Positions 53,779 through 62,569 of a stretch of 64,000 nt of DNA are shown here, in pieces. Every line of letters starts with the position of its first letter. The stretch's first letter is position 1. Below the pieces are notes generated by a model. It saw nothing but the letters and a program-made list of their open reading frames with translations. It did no database searches and was not told where the DNA came from. A program made the translations under genes and the position numbers. The stretch comes from Rhodobacter huangdaonensis. Its GTDB lineage: Bacteria; Pseudomonadota; Alphaproteobacteria; Rhodobacterales; Rhodobacteraceae. The DNA is taken from contig NZ_SAVA01000012.1 of assembly GCF_004022465.1 (NCBI RefSeq), positions 29,427-93,426 of the forward strand, given 5' to 3'.

Positions 53779-54678
53779 ATGGCGATCACCGCAGCGATGG
53801 TGAAGGAACTGCGCGAGACGACCGGCGCAGGCATGATGGACGCGAAGAAGGCGCTGACCGAGACCGACGGCAACATGGAAGCCGCGATCGACTGGCTGCG
53901 CACCAAGGGCCTGGCGAAGGCCGCGAAGAAGGCTGACCGCGTTGCGGCCGAGGGCCTCGTCGGCGTCGCCGTCGACGGCGGCAAGGGCGTTGCGGTCGAG
54001 CTGAACTCGGAAACCGACTTCGTCGCCAAGAACGCCGACTTCCAGAAGCTCGTCTCGGACATCGCGACCGCCGCGCTGACCGCAGCCGACGTCGAGGGCC
54101 TGAAGATTGCCGACGTGAACGGCAAGCCGGTGTCGGAAGCGATCAATGGCGCCATCGCCGTGATCGGCGAGAACATGACGCTGCGCCGGATGGCCAAGGT
54201 CGAGGGCGACGTCGTCGTCTCCTACGTGCACAACGCCGCCGCCCCGGGCATGGGCAAGATCGGCGTGCTCGTGGCGCTGAAGGGCAGCGACAACGGCATC
54301 GGCAAGCAGATCGCGATGCACATCGCCGCGACCGCGCCGGCCTCGCTGGATGAGGCCTCGCTCGACCCGGCCGTGCTGCAGCGCGAACTCGAGGTGCAGA
54401 CCGCCAAGGCGCTCGAAGAGAACGCGACCTCGGCGAAGCCGAAGCCCGAGCAGGTGATCCACAACAACATCATCCCGGGCCGGATGAAGAAGTTCCTGGA
54501 AGAGAACACCCTTCTCAACCAGAAGTTCGTCATCAACCCGGACCTGACCGTGGCGCAGGCCGCCAAGGATGCCGGTGTCGAGATCGTCGCCTACGAGCGC
54601 ATCGCCGTCGGCGAAGGCATCGAGAAGAAGGAAGAGGATTTCGCTGCCGAGGTCGCCAAGACCGTCGCCGGCGCCTGA
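53779..54678 (+). CDS. tsf: elongation factor Ts
   Basis: 299 residues from the ATG at 53779, preceded by GAGGAGG; an in-frame ATG at 53725 would add residues not typical of EF-Ts. The N-terminal module (VKELRETTGAGMMDAKKALTE) and the core TDFVAKNADF motif are canonical. It is the nucleotide-exchange factor for EF-Tu. It ends at a strong terminator. Confidence 0.97.
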   Translation: MAITAAMVKELRETTGAGMMDAKKALTETDGNMEAAIDWLRTKGLAKAAKKADRVAAEGLVGVAVDGGKGVAVELNSETDFVAKNADFQKLVSDIATAALTAADVEGLKIADVNGKPVSEAINGAIAVIGENMTLRRMAKVEGDVVVSYVHNAAAPGMGKIGVLVALKGSDNGIGKQIAMHIAATAPASLDEASLDPAVLQRELEVQTAKALEENATSAKPKPEQVIHNNIIPGRMKKFLEENTLLNQKFVINPDLTVAQAAKDAGVEIVAYERIAVGEGIEKKEEDFAAEVAKTVAGA

Positions 54679-54702
54679 TCCGGACCTTTCGGAAGATCGA
54701 GC

Positions 54703-54736
54703 AACGCCGTCCCTCCGGGGGCGGCGTTTGCTTTTG
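54703..54736 (+). terminator. terminator after tsf
   Basis: Eleven-pair stem (54703-54713 with 54718-54728, one T-G pair), loop TCCG, followed by TGCTTTTG. It starts 24 bases after the tsf stop codon. Confidence 0.85.
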
Positions 54737-55005
54737 TGCGGTCGAGAAAGACGGCCCGCATGCGGGGATAGCGGTTCACGCTGCGTGAAATACAGGGGGC
54801 TCCGGGGCATCTGCTGGCGTTCCTGCAGAAACGAGAACGGCCCGGACGTGGTGAGAATGCACCTGCCCGAGCCGCAACCGGAAAACCGGCTGGAGCTTTC
54901 GCCGGCAATATACCCGGCCCTTGCCCCTGTTCCTGGCCGAAGCCACCACTCACGGAACAGTGACATGAAAGCCGAATGCAGAGATTCCCGCCAGTCCGGT
55001 TTTCC
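54737..55005. other. intergenic region between tsf and the convergent LuxR-type gene
   Basis: About 270 bp beyond the tsf terminator with no supported gene. A short A+T-rich dyad (TTTTCCTT-N5-AAGGAAAA, about 55000-55020) covers the 3' end of the LuxR-type gene and may help terminate it. Nothing else recognisable was seen. Confidence 0.5.
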
Positions 55006-55812
55006 TTACTTAAAGGAAAAATTATCACCGTTGCCTGCGGAGGACCGGATCGCGCCGTCGATATAGGAGCGGTTGAAGAAGATCTGCCGCTGCAGCGAGG
55101 CTTTCAGCACCGCCTGCGCCGTGGTCTCGACATCGAGCGCCTCGCGGGCGAGCCGCAGATGCTTTTCCACCGTCGCGATCGTCAGCCCCATCAGCATCGC
55201 GATATCGGCCGTGGTCTTGCCGTCGGCCACCCATTCCAGCACCTCGCGCTGGCGTCGCGTCAGCGCCCGGTGTGCGGTGACGAAGGGCATGGTCGAGATC
55301 CGCAGATGGGTGATCGCGTTCACCACCATCAGCTCGCGGCCATTGCGCTCCCAGATCTCGTCGACATCGCTTTGCCGCAGGCCGGGCTCGGCGCACAGGC
55401 CGATGCCGGCGCGGGCCCGGCTCGATCCGTCGATGAAGGAGATCGAATAGCCCGCGCGCACCCCGTGCCGGTGATTGACGTCGAGCACATGCAGTTCCGG
55501 CGGCGTCAGCAGGCCGGCGCGGACGCGCTCCTCGACCCAGCTCCAGGAGCAGGCGCCGACATTCTCGGCGGTCCAGCGCACCATCGGCGCATGCATGAAC
55601 AGCCCGCCGCGCAGGAATTCATTCAGGTAGGGCTCGTCATGGTTCGACAGGATCAGCGTGTCCTCAAGCCGGCCAAGCCCGGACCCGGTGCGGAAAGGGG
55701 TGAAGGCATAGATCAGCCGGTCGAAACCGTATTGTGACATCAGCTCGCAATGGAGCTCCCAGAGCTTGTCAATATCCTGAAGAGAAAGAAGTTTTTCGAG
55801 ATGATTTATCAT
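55006..55812 (-). CDS. LuxR family regulator with autoinducer-binding-type N-terminus
   Basis: 268 residues from the ATG at 55812; upstream in-frame codons are not coding-like. The N-terminal 165 residues fit the autoinducer-binding fold (FDRLIYAFTPF, FLRGGLFMHAPMVRWTAEN, GVRAGYSISFIDGSSRARAGIGL). The C-terminal GerE helix-turn-helix is clear (LTRRQREVLEWVADGKTTADIAMLMGLTIATVEKHL, about 184-219). No luxI-type synthase gene is nearby, so it is a LuxR solo as far as the window shows. The ligand and targets are unknown. Confidence 0.87.
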   Translation of the reverse strand: MINHLEKLLSLQDIDKLWELHCELMSQYGFDRLIYAFTPFRTGSGLGRLEDTLILSNHDEPYLNEFLRGGLFMHAPMVRWTAENVGACSWSWVEERVRAGLLTPPELHVLDVNHRHGVRAGYSISFIDGSSRARAGIGLCAEPGLRQSDVDEIWERNGRELMVVNAITHLRISTMPFVTAHRALTRRQREVLEWVADGKTTADIAMLMGLTIATVEKHLRLAREALDVETTAQAVLKASLQRQIFFNRSYIDGAIRSSAGNGDNFSFK

Positions 55813-55942
55813 CTGTTTCCCAATTCGCGGGACCCGTGGCGCCGTAAGGGCGCTATTGGTCGCAGCGCCGATATTGGCATGGGGCAGAGTTGCGGCGCAA
55901 CCCTTGTCGCACTCCGGGAAACAATCGCGCCGGCCCCGGATC

Positions 55943-57694
55943 TCAGCGCGCGGTTTCGCAGCGCGGCTGTGCCAGCGTTTCGCGGGTGAGCGCCGGAGCA
56001 AGCGCGCTCATCGCATCGAATTGCGTCAGGAACACCCGGCCGGTCAGCGCCTCAGGCAGGCCCGAGCGCAGCAGATGGTCCATCACCGGCCCCTTGACCT
56101 CGCTCAGATGCAGGCAGACGCCGGCATCCTTGAGCCGCGCGTTCACCGCCTCGAGCGCCTCGAGAGCCGAGGCGTCGATGGCGTTGATCGCCGGGCAGTT
56201 CAGTACCAGATGGCGGATCTCCGGGTCGGCGGCGACGGCGTCGTAGATCACGTCCTCGAGGAAGCGGGCATTGGCAAACCACAGGCTCTCGTCGATGCGG
56301 ATCGAAAGCACGTCGGGGGCCAGCACCACGCGGTGGCGGCGGACGTTGCGGAAATGCTCGGTTCCCGGGACCTGGCCGATCACCGCGTAATGCGGCCGCG
56401 ACGACCGCGCGAGATGCAGCCCGATCGACAGCACGACGCCGGTGGCAATGCCGGTCTCGACCCCCTCGATCAGGGTGACGACGATCGTCGCGGCCATCGC
56501 GATGCCGTCGCTGCGGCTGTAGCGCCAGACCCGGCCAAGCGCGCGCAGGTCGATGAGCGAGGCGAGGGCAACGAAGATCGTGGCGGCAAGCGTCGCCTGC
56601 GGCAGATGGGCGAGCGCCGGCGTCAGCAGCAGCGTGGCAAGCGCCATGCCAAGCGCGGTGAAGGCGCCTGCGGCCGGGGTGGCGGCGCCGGCGTCGAAAT
56701 TCACCACCGAACGGGCAAAGCCACCCGAGATCGGCATGCCGCCCGAGAAGGCCGAGGCGAGGTTGATGCCGCCCTGCGCGATCAGCTCCTGATCGGGGTC
56801 GATGCGCTGGCGCCGTTTCGCGGCGAGGGTCTGGGCGACCGAGATCGTCTCGACATAGCCGATGATGGTGATCAGCAGCGCCGGCAGCGCGAGCTCGCGC
56901 CAGAGCGCGAGGTCGAGCGGCGGCAGCGCGAGGCCGGGCAGGCCCTGCGGCACCTGGCCGACGACGGCGAGGCCATAGCGCTCGAGGCCGAAGGCCCAGG
57001 TGGCCGCGGTGCTGCCGGCGACGGCGACCAGAGGCGCCGCGCGCGCGAGCACACCGGCAAGCCGCGGGGGCAGGCCGCATGCTTCAAGAACGGGTTTCAA
57101 CCACTTGCGGGCCCAATACAAAAATCCAAGCACGAGGGCCGAGAGCAGCACCGTCGCCGGCTTGATCCCGCCCAGATTCTCGAGAAGTCCCAGTGCCATC
57201 GGCGGCAGGGTCTTGGCCTCGACACCGACGCCGAGGAAATGCTTGATCTGCCCGGCGGCGATCAGGATGCCGGTCGCCGAGATGAAGCCCGAGATCACCG
57301 GATGGCTGAGAAAGGCGGCGATGAAGCCAAGCCGCAAAAGCCCCATGGCCACGAAGATCAGCCCGGAGAGGAAGGCAAGCGCCACCGCCGCGCCCAGGTA
57401 TTCGGGCGTGCCGCGGGCGGCAAGCCCGCCGACGGCGGTCGCGGTCATCAGCGAGATGATCGCGACCGGCCCCACCGCGAGCGTGCGCGAGGTGCCAAGG
57501 AGCGTATAGGCCAGAAGCGGCACGATCGAGGCATAAAGCCCGACCTGCGCCGGCAGCCCGGCGAGCAACGCATAGGCCAGCGCCTGCGGGATCAGCATGA
57601 TGGTGACGATCAGCGCCGCCACCAGATCTGCCTCGAACGTCACGCGACCATAGTCGCGCCCCCATGTCAGGATCGGAAAATATCTTTTCAGCAT
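55943..57694 (-). CDS. SulP family anion transporter with STAS domain
   Basis: 583 residues. About ten to twelve transmembrane helices carry SulP motifs (LIVTIMLIPQALAYALLAGLPAQVGLYAS, GLGS-type LAFSGGMPISGGFARSVVN), and a C-terminal STAS domain lies at about 445-560 (LNCPAINAIDASALEALEAV). It moves sulfate, bicarbonate or related anions across the inner membrane. It follows the sulfurtransferase gene by 20 bp, which favours a sulfur oxyanion as substrate. Confidence 0.92.
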   Translation of the reverse strand: MLKRYFPILTWGRDYGRVTFEADLVAALIVTIMLIPQALAYALLAGLPAQVGLYASIVPLLAYTLLGTSRTLAVGPVAIISLMTATAVGGLAARGTPEYLGAAVALAFLSGLIFVAMGLLRLGFIAAFLSHPVISGFISATGILIAAGQIKHFLGVGVEAKTLPPMALGLLENLGGIKPATVLLSALVLGFLYWARKWLKPVLEACGLPPRLAGVLARAAPLVAVAGSTAATWAFGLERYGLAVVGQVPQGLPGLALPPLDLALWRELALPALLITIIGYVETISVAQTLAAKRRQRIDPDQELIAQGGINLASAFSGGMPISGGFARSVVNFDAGAATPAAGAFTALGMALATLLLTPALAHLPQATLAATIFVALASLIDLRALGRVWRYSRSDGIAMAATIVVTLIEGVETGIATGVVLSIGLHLARSSRPHYAVIGQVPGTEHFRNVRRHRVVLAPDVLSIRIDESLWFANARFLEDVIYDAVAADPEIRHLVLNCPAINAIDASALEALEAVNARLKDAGVCLHLSEVKGPVMDHLLRSGLPEALTGRVFLTQFDAMSALAPALTRETLAQPRCETAR

Positions 57695-57714
57695 GGGGGC
57701 TTGCGGTTCATTCC

Positions 57715-58143
57715 TTAGCGCCTTTCGGCATGCATCCGAAGCAGGGGCACAAGCCCCGTATGGTCATAGCCGGCCTCGGCCGCGAGGGAGACGATCTCGT
57801 CCAGTGGCCGCGTGCCCGCCTGCGACATCGCCCACAGGTGCGACGAGCGCGTGCCCGAGCGGCACCAGGCCAGAACCGGCGTCTCGACCGCCGCCAGCGC
57901 CGCCTCGAACTCGGCGACCAGCTCGGGCGTCATCGCGCCCGGGTAATAGGGCAGGTAGTGAAAGGCGAGCCCGTGCTCGGCCGCCGCCGCCGCCATCGCC
58001 GCGCTGTCGAGCGCGTCGCCGGCCTCCTCGTCGGGGCGGTTGTCGATCAGCGTGCGGAATCCCATCCGCGCCGCCTCGGCGACATCCTCGAGGGTGATCT
58101 GCGGCGCCACCGCGAATTCCGGTGTGATCTGCCGAACGTCCAT
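57715..58143 (-). CDS. TIGR01244-type sulfurtransferase (phosphatase/rhodanese-like fold)
   Basis: 142 residues. The catalytic loop is CRSGTRSS, with Cys94 and Arg99 in a Cys-X5-Arg arrangement, preceded by FRTLIDNRPDEE. This is the family often fused to the MBL-fold protein in bifunctional Blh-type sulfur enzymes; here the partner is a separate gene 34 bp upstream. Proposed role: handling of persulfide or thiosulfate produced by the dioxygenase. Confidence 0.88.
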   Translation of the reverse strand: MDVRQITPEFAVAPQITLEDVAEAARMGFRTLIDNRPDEEAGDALDSAAMAAAAAEHGLAFHYLPYYPGAMTPELVAEFEAALAAVETPVLAWCRSGTRSSHLWAMSQAGTRPLDEIVSLAAEAGYDHTGLVPLLRMHAERR

Positions 58144-58177
58144 CTGTCTCTCCTGCTCGACCGGAGTGCCGGCCGGG

Positions 58178-59053
58178 TCAGAGCCCGTTCACCGGCACCT
58201 TCAGATAGGTCCTGCCGTCATCCTCTGGGGGCGGCATTTGACCGGCGCGCATGTTGACCTGCAAAGACGGGATGATCAAGCGCGGCATCGACAAGGTGGC
58301 GTCCCGCGCCTCGCGCATCTTGACGAAATCCTCGCGCGACGTGCCGCCGCCGACATGGACGTTGCGCGCCTTCTCCTCGGCCACCGTCGTCTCCCAGGCA
58401 TAGCTGTCGCGACCGGGCGCCTTGTAGTCATGCGCGACGAAGATCCGGGTCGCGTCGGGCAGGGTGAGGATTTTCTGGATCGAGGCATAGAGCGCATCGG
58501 CCGACCCCCCCGGGAAATCGCAGCGCGCCGTGCCGTAATCGGGCATGAAGAGCGTGTCGCCGACAAAGGCCGCATCGCCGATGACATAGGTCAGGCAGGC
58601 GGGCGTGTGGCCCGGGGTGTGCAGCACACGGCCCTCGAGCGCGCCGATGGTGAAGCGGTCGCCCTCGACGAAAAGCCGGTCGAACTGCGAGCCGTCGCGC
58701 TGAAACTCGGTGCCCTCGTTGAAGATCTTGCCGAAGGTGTTCTGCACCACGGTGATGCGCTCGCCGATGCCGATCTTGCCGCCAAGGCGCTCCTGGATAT
58801 AGGGCGCGGCCGACAGGTGATCGGCGTGGACATGGGTTTCGAGGATCCACTCGACCCGCAACCCCTCGGCGCGGATCCAGTCGATCACCGCATCGGCCGA
58901 GCGGGTGTCGGTGCGGCCCGAGGCGTAATCGAAGTCGAGCACGGAATCGATCACCGCGCAGGCGTCGCCGCCCGGATCGCGGACCACGAAGGTGGCGGTG
59001 TTGGTGGCCTCGTCGAAGAAGGGCTTCACCGCAGGGTTCACGCTCTCGCTCAT
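58178..59053 (-). CDS. MBL-fold persulfide dioxygenase-like hydrolase (Blh/ETHE1 group)
   Basis: 291 residues from the ATG at 59053. The metallo-beta-lactamase motif is THVHADHL (73-80), followed by HTPGHTPACLTY, GDTLFMPDYGTARCDFPGG and VAHDYKAPGR. The latter two blocks are characteristic of the persulfide dioxygenase/Blh group rather than glyoxalase II. It is predicted to oxidise glutathione persulfide to sulfite. With the sulfurtransferase and SulP genes downstream it forms a sulfide-detoxification module; no BigR-type ArsR regulator is next to it. Confidence 0.88.
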   Translation of the reverse strand: MSESVNPAVKPFFDEATNTATFVVRDPGGDACAVIDSVLDFDYASGRTDTRSADAVIDWIRAEGLRVEWILETHVHADHLSAAPYIQERLGGKIGIGERITVVQNTFGKIFNEGTEFQRDGSQFDRLFVEGDRFTIGALEGRVLHTPGHTPACLTYVIGDAAFVGDTLFMPDYGTARCDFPGGSADALYASIQKILTLPDATRIFVAHDYKAPGRDSYAWETTVAEEKARNVHVGGGTSREDFVKMREARDATLSMPRLIIPSLQVNMRAGQMPPPEDDGRTYLKVPVNGL

Positions 59054-59114
59054 CGCATCCTCCTGATTTCGCCAGATATAGGCTGTCCGAAACATATCGC
59101 AAGCGGCGAATGTG

Positions 59115-59795
59115 TCAGGGGGACGCGAGGTCAGCCTCCCAGGGCCAATGCGCGACGATGCCGGGCAGCATGGCGAAGTCGGAAAAGGCGATGGCATGGG
59201 GCAGGGCGCTGACCGGGGCCTTGCGATAGCCCTCGGTGAACAGCAGGAAGGGCAGCCCGGCGCGCTCTGCGGTCTCGGCATCGACCTCGCTGTCGCCGAC
59301 ATAGAGCGCGCGGCCGCCGCCCAGCATCTGGTGCGCCTTCAGCAGCGGCGCGGGGTCGGGCTTGCGCGCGGGCAGGCTGTCACCGCCGATGATCGTCGCA
59401 AAGAGCGGCGCGATCTCGAAATGGCGCAGCACGGCCGCGGTCGGGGCGAGCGGCTTGTTGGTGCAGATCGCCAGCGGATGCCCGAGGTCCCGGAAACCGG
59501 CCAGCGCCTCGCGGACCCCCGGAAAGAGTGCGGTCAGCCCCACGGCGCCCTCGTAGCGGGCGATGAAATCCGCGGTGAGGCGGGCCTGCAGCAGTTCGTC
59601 GCCGCCCGCGCCCGAAGCCTCGAGCAGGCAGTGCACCAGATGCGGCACGCCGCGGCCGATGAAGCTGCGCACCTGCATCAGGGTGAGCGGGGCAAAGCCG
59701 TTCTCGACCAGCACCTCGTTCGAGGCGGCGTGGATGTCGGGCACGGAATCGATCAGCGTGCCGTCGAGGTCGAAGATCAGGGCAGGCAGGGTCAT
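59115..59795 (-). CDS. gph: HAD family phosphatase, probable phosphoglycolate phosphatase
   Basis: 226 residues. HAD motif I is FDLDGTLIDS (8-17) with Asp9 and Asp11, motif II ICTNKP, motif III Lys in ARKPDP, and motif IV YVGDSEVD. The cap domain and length match phosphoglycolate phosphatases, which remove the oxygenase product of Rubisco or of DNA repair. The nearby rpe and fbp make a Calvin-cycle link possible. Its start overlaps the stop of the upstream thioredoxin-like gene. Confidence 0.85.
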   Translation of the reverse strand: MTLPALIFDLDGTLIDSVPDIHAASNEVLVENGFAPLTLMQVRSFIGRGVPHLVHCLLEASGAGGDELLQARLTADFIARYEGAVGLTALFPGVREALAGFRDLGHPLAICTNKPLAPTAAVLRHFEIAPLFATIIGGDSLPARKPDPAPLLKAHQMLGGGRALYVGDSEVDAETAERAGLPFLLFTEGYRKAPVSALPHAIAFSDFAMLPGIVAHWPWEADLASP

Positions 59796-60349
59796 CAGGC
59801 GTCCTTCCATTTGATCGAGCAGCCCATCGAGGCGACCTGCCCGGCCGGGCCTTGCCCGGTTGCGGCGATCTGCAGCATCGCCTCGTAAAGCTCGCGCTTC
59901 GCGTCCACGGGCCCCGCCGTGCGGCCCGAAGCATCAAGCCGGCCGCGATACTGAAGCTCATCCGCGGCATTGAAACCGAAGAAATCCGGCGTGCAGGCCG
60001 CGCCATAAGCCCTTGCCACCTCTTGCGTTTCGTCAAAGAGGTAGGGGAAGGGGAAGGCCCGGTCGCGGGCCAGCCGCACCATGTTGTCGAAGCTGTCCTC
60101 GGGATAGGTGGCGACGTCGTTCGCCGAGATCGCGGCAACGCCGATCCCGGCTGCGATCAGCGCCGCGCCGTCGCGCAGGATCCGGTCGAGCACCGATTGC
60201 ACATAGGGGCAATGGTTGCAGATGAACATGATAAGCGTGCCCTTCCGCCCGCGGATCGCCTCAAACGACCAGTCGCGACCGTCGGTGCCGGGCAGGGTGA
60301 AGCCGGGCGCCTTCCAGCCGAAATCGCAAACCGGGGGAGTGACCGCCAT
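59795..60349 (-). CDS. thioredoxin-like / AhpC-TSA family protein
   Basis: 184 residues from the ATG at 60349. A thioredoxin fold is indicated by FICNHCPYVQSV, with Cys44 and Cys47 in a CNHC motif, SANDVATYPEDSFDNM, the cis-Pro loop ACTPDFFGFN and the C-terminal SMGCSIKWK. It is a cytoplasmic member often annotated as thioredoxin family or alkyl hydroperoxide reductase; CNHC is not the peroxiredoxin motif. It overlaps gph by one base. Confidence 0.88.
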   Translation of the reverse strand: MAVTPPVCDFGWKAPGFTLPGTDGRDWSFEAIRGRKGTLIMFICNHCPYVQSVLDRILRDGAALIAAGIGVAAISANDVATYPEDSFDNMVRLARDRAFPFPYLFDETQEVARAYGAACTPDFFGFNAADELQYRGRLDASGRTAGPVDAKRELYEAMLQIAATGQGPAGQVASMGCSIKWKDA

Positions 60350-60429
60350 CCGAACCTCCTGCACTCAGGGACGCCCGCACAGTAGCGCAAGCACGCCCCG
60401 AGGCAAGGCGCCGCGCGGCCGCGGGCGGC

Positions 60430-60467
60430 AAAAGAAAACCCGCGGCACATCAGACATGCGCCGCAGG
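60430..60467 (-). terminator. terminator after rpe
   Basis: On the minus strand a ten-pair stem with two G-T pairs (60458-60467 with 60439-60448, nine-base loop) is followed by TTTTCTTTT. It lies about 25 bases after the rpe stop. Confidence 0.85.
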
Positions 60468-60490
60468 CCATTGAAGAGACGGGATTTCCC

Positions 60491-61183
60491 TTAGCGGGCG
60501 GCTTCTGCCGCGGCGCGGATCGCGCGGATGTTCGCGCCATAGGGGGCGGGGTTCTCGACCGAGCCGCCCTTGAACACCGCCGAGCCGGCGACCAGCACAT
60601 CGGCGCCCGCCGCCGCCATCAGCGGCGCCGTCTCCGGGGTGATGCCGCCGTCGATCTCGATATGGATCGGGCGATCGCCGATCTTCGCGCGCAGCGTCTT
60701 CACCTTGTCGATCTGGCTGTGGATGAACTTCTGCCCGCCAAAGCCCGGGTTCACCGTCATCACGCAGATGAGGTCGACCATGTCGAGCAGGTAGTCGATC
60801 CCGTCGATCCCGCTGCCCGGGTTGATCGCGAGCCCCGCCTTGCAGCCCGCGCCGCGGATCGCCTGCAGCGTGCGGTGGATATGCGGCCCGGCCTCGAGAT
60901 GGGCCGAGATCACGTCGGCGCCGGCCTCGGCGAAGGCGTCGATATAGGGATCGACCGGCGCGATCATCAGGTGCACGTCCATCACCGTCTGGATATGCGG
61001 CCGGATCGCCTTCACCAGCGGCGGGCCGAAGGTCAGGTTCGGCACGAAATGCCCGTCCATCACGTCGACATGGACCCAGTCGGCGCCCTGCGCCTCGATC
61101 GCGCGGATCTCCTGTCCGAAGTTGGCGAAATCGGCCGAGAGAATCGACGGCGCGATCTTGATGGAGCGGTCAAAGCTGGTCAT
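60491..61183 (-). CDS. rpe: ribulose-phosphate 3-epimerase
   Basis: 230 residues. The TIM-barrel signatures are clear: KIAPSILSADFANFG, HVDVMDGHFVPNLTFGP, DVHLMI, VMTVNPGFGGQKFI and EIDGGITPETA. It interconverts ribulose 5-phosphate and xylulose 5-phosphate in the pentose phosphate and Calvin pathways. It follows fbp on the same strand with a 150-bp gap, so the two are a plausible operon or a conserved pair. Confidence 0.96.
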   Translation of the reverse strand: MTSFDRSIKIAPSILSADFANFGQEIRAIEAQGADWVHVDVMDGHFVPNLTFGPPLVKAIRPHIQTVMDVHLMIAPVDPYIDAFAEAGADVISAHLEAGPHIHRTLQAIRGAGCKAGLAINPGSGIDGIDYLLDMVDLICVMTVNPGFGGQKFIHSQIDKVKTLRAKIGDRPIHIEIDGGITPETAPLMAAAGADVLVAGSAVFKGGSVENPAPYGANIRAIRAAAEAAR

Positions 61184-61333
61184 GGCATCCTCGGGGCAGG
61201 GGGCGCGGACGGTTTTTCCCGTCTGGCCAAGGCGTTCGAAGGTGAAGCTCAAGCGCCGCCCCAAGTGGTGCCCACGGGCGGCGCTCAGGGGTTTCGGGGG
61301 CTTTTGCCACGGGAGCGCCCCGTGGCGCAAGTC

Positions 61334-62320
61334 TCAGGGCATCAGGTGCTCGTCGGGCATCGCCGCGGCCACCTCGGGCGAGTCGTAGTAATGCGCGATG
61401 CGCTTCACCTTGGGCGCGGTGCCGAAGACGAAGGGCGTGCGCGCATGCAGGCTGTCGGGCGCCTGGTCGAGGATCGGGTGCACGCCGTCGGTCGCCCGGC
61501 CGCCGGCCTGTTCAATGACGAAGGCGATCGGCGCGCATTCGTAGACGTGGCGCAGGCGGCCGCGCTCATAGCCCTTGCGGCTGTCGCCCGGATAGAGGAA
61601 CACGCCGCCGCGGCGCAGGATGCGGTGGGTTTCAGCGACCAGCGAGGCGATCCAGCGCATGTTGAAATTGCGCCCGCGCGGGCCTTCTTCGCCGGCGATC
61701 AGGTCGTCGACATAGGCGCGGATCGGCGCCGGCCAATGGCGCTTGTTCGAGGCGTTGATGGCGAATTCCGAGGTATCCTTGGGGATCGGCGCGAAATCCG
61801 GCTGACGTTCGAAACGGCCGGTGTCGGGATCGAGGATCCAGTGATGCACGCCGTCACCGAAGGTCACGACCAGCGCGCATTGCGGCCCGAAGATCATGTA
61901 GCCGCCGGCGATCTGCTCGCGCGCCGGGCGCAGGAAGCTCGCCTCGGCCGTGTCGGCGGCCGGGAAGATCGAGAAGATCGTGCCGATCGAGACGTTGACG
62001 TCGATGTTCGACGAGCCATCGAGCGGATCGACGGCAAGCGCCAGCGTGCCCGGGCCGAGGGTGAGGATCTCGTCTTCTTCTTCCGAGGCGTAGAAGGCCA
62101 CGGCCGAGCCCTTGAGCGCCTCCATGTAGGCGGCGTCAGCCATCACGTCGAGCGCCTTCTGGCCGTCGCCGCCGGCATTGGTGCCGCGGGCTGCGGCCAG
62201 GTCCTGGTCGATGCCGTTGCGGGCGATCAGTCGTTGCAGCCGGGCGCCGACAATGCTGAGCCGCTGCATCACATCGGCGAGTTCAGGCGCGAGCGCCAGA
62301 CCGTCGAGATCGAGTGACAT
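61334..62320 (-). CDS. fbp: fructose-1,6-bisphosphatase class I
   Basis: 328 residues from the ATG at 62320, preceded by GGAGGATTCC on the minus strand. The metal-binding motif is complete (ALAVDPLDGSSNIDVNVSIGT), as are GPQCALVVTFGDGVH and the C-terminal region around GGVFLYPGDSRKGYERGRLR. It dephosphorylates fructose 1,6-bisphosphate in gluconeogenesis and the Calvin cycle. It is the last host gene in the window; its promoter region runs up to the dif site. Confidence 0.95.
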   Translation of the reverse strand: MSLDLDGLALAPELADVMQRLSIVGARLQRLIARNGIDQDLAAARGTNAGGDGQKALDVMADAAYMEALKGSAVAFYASEEEDEILTLGPGTLALAVDPLDGSSNIDVNVSIGTIFSIFPAADTAEASFLRPAREQIAGGYMIFGPQCALVVTFGDGVHHWILDPDTGRFERQPDFAPIPKDTSEFAINASNKRHWPAPIRAYVDDLIAGEEGPRGRNFNMRWIASLVAETHRILRRGGVFLYPGDSRKGYERGRLRHVYECAPIAFVIEQAGGRATDGVHPILDQAPDSLHARTPFVFGTAPKVKRIAHYYDSPEVAAAMPDEHLMP

Positions 62321-62475
62321 GGAATCCTCCTTGCGCGATAGGTCGCGTGCGGGTCCTGATTTGCACCCGGCGCGCGAAAGATTCAATCGCCAAGGAATTG
62401 AAAACACGGTCGACGGATGCGTTTCGCCGGCCGATATGCCCGGATCCGGCGGAAAGCAGCCCGGATGGATCATTT

Positions 62476-62503
62476 AGTTTACATAATACCAATTATGCGC
62501 CCT
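62476..62503. other. XerC/XerD dif site, putative left attachment site of the provirus
   Basis: 28 bp made of AGTTTACATAA, a six-base centre TACCAA, and TTATGCGCCCT. On the minus strand this reads as a XerC-type arm AGGGCGCATAA and a XerD-type arm TTATGTAAACT; CATAA/TTATG inner repeats and both arms closely match the bacterial dif consensus. It would mark the chromosome dimer-resolution site near the replication terminus. Because phage-type genes begin straight after it, it is probably also attL: the XerD-type arm faces fbp and the XerC-type arm faces the provirus. Confidence 0.88.
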
Positions 62504-62569
62504 TTTATCCCTCTGGGTTGATTGGGCGCGAGTCTGGTGGGTTTTGTGCATTTCACTGGCAAAGGAGCC

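Noticed and set aside
61306..61326. Eight-pair hairpin just after fbp (GCCACGGG/CCCGTGGC) as an fbp terminator
   Set aside because: On the minus strand it is followed by AAAAG rather than a T-run, so it lacks the mark of an intrinsic terminator; left unannotated.
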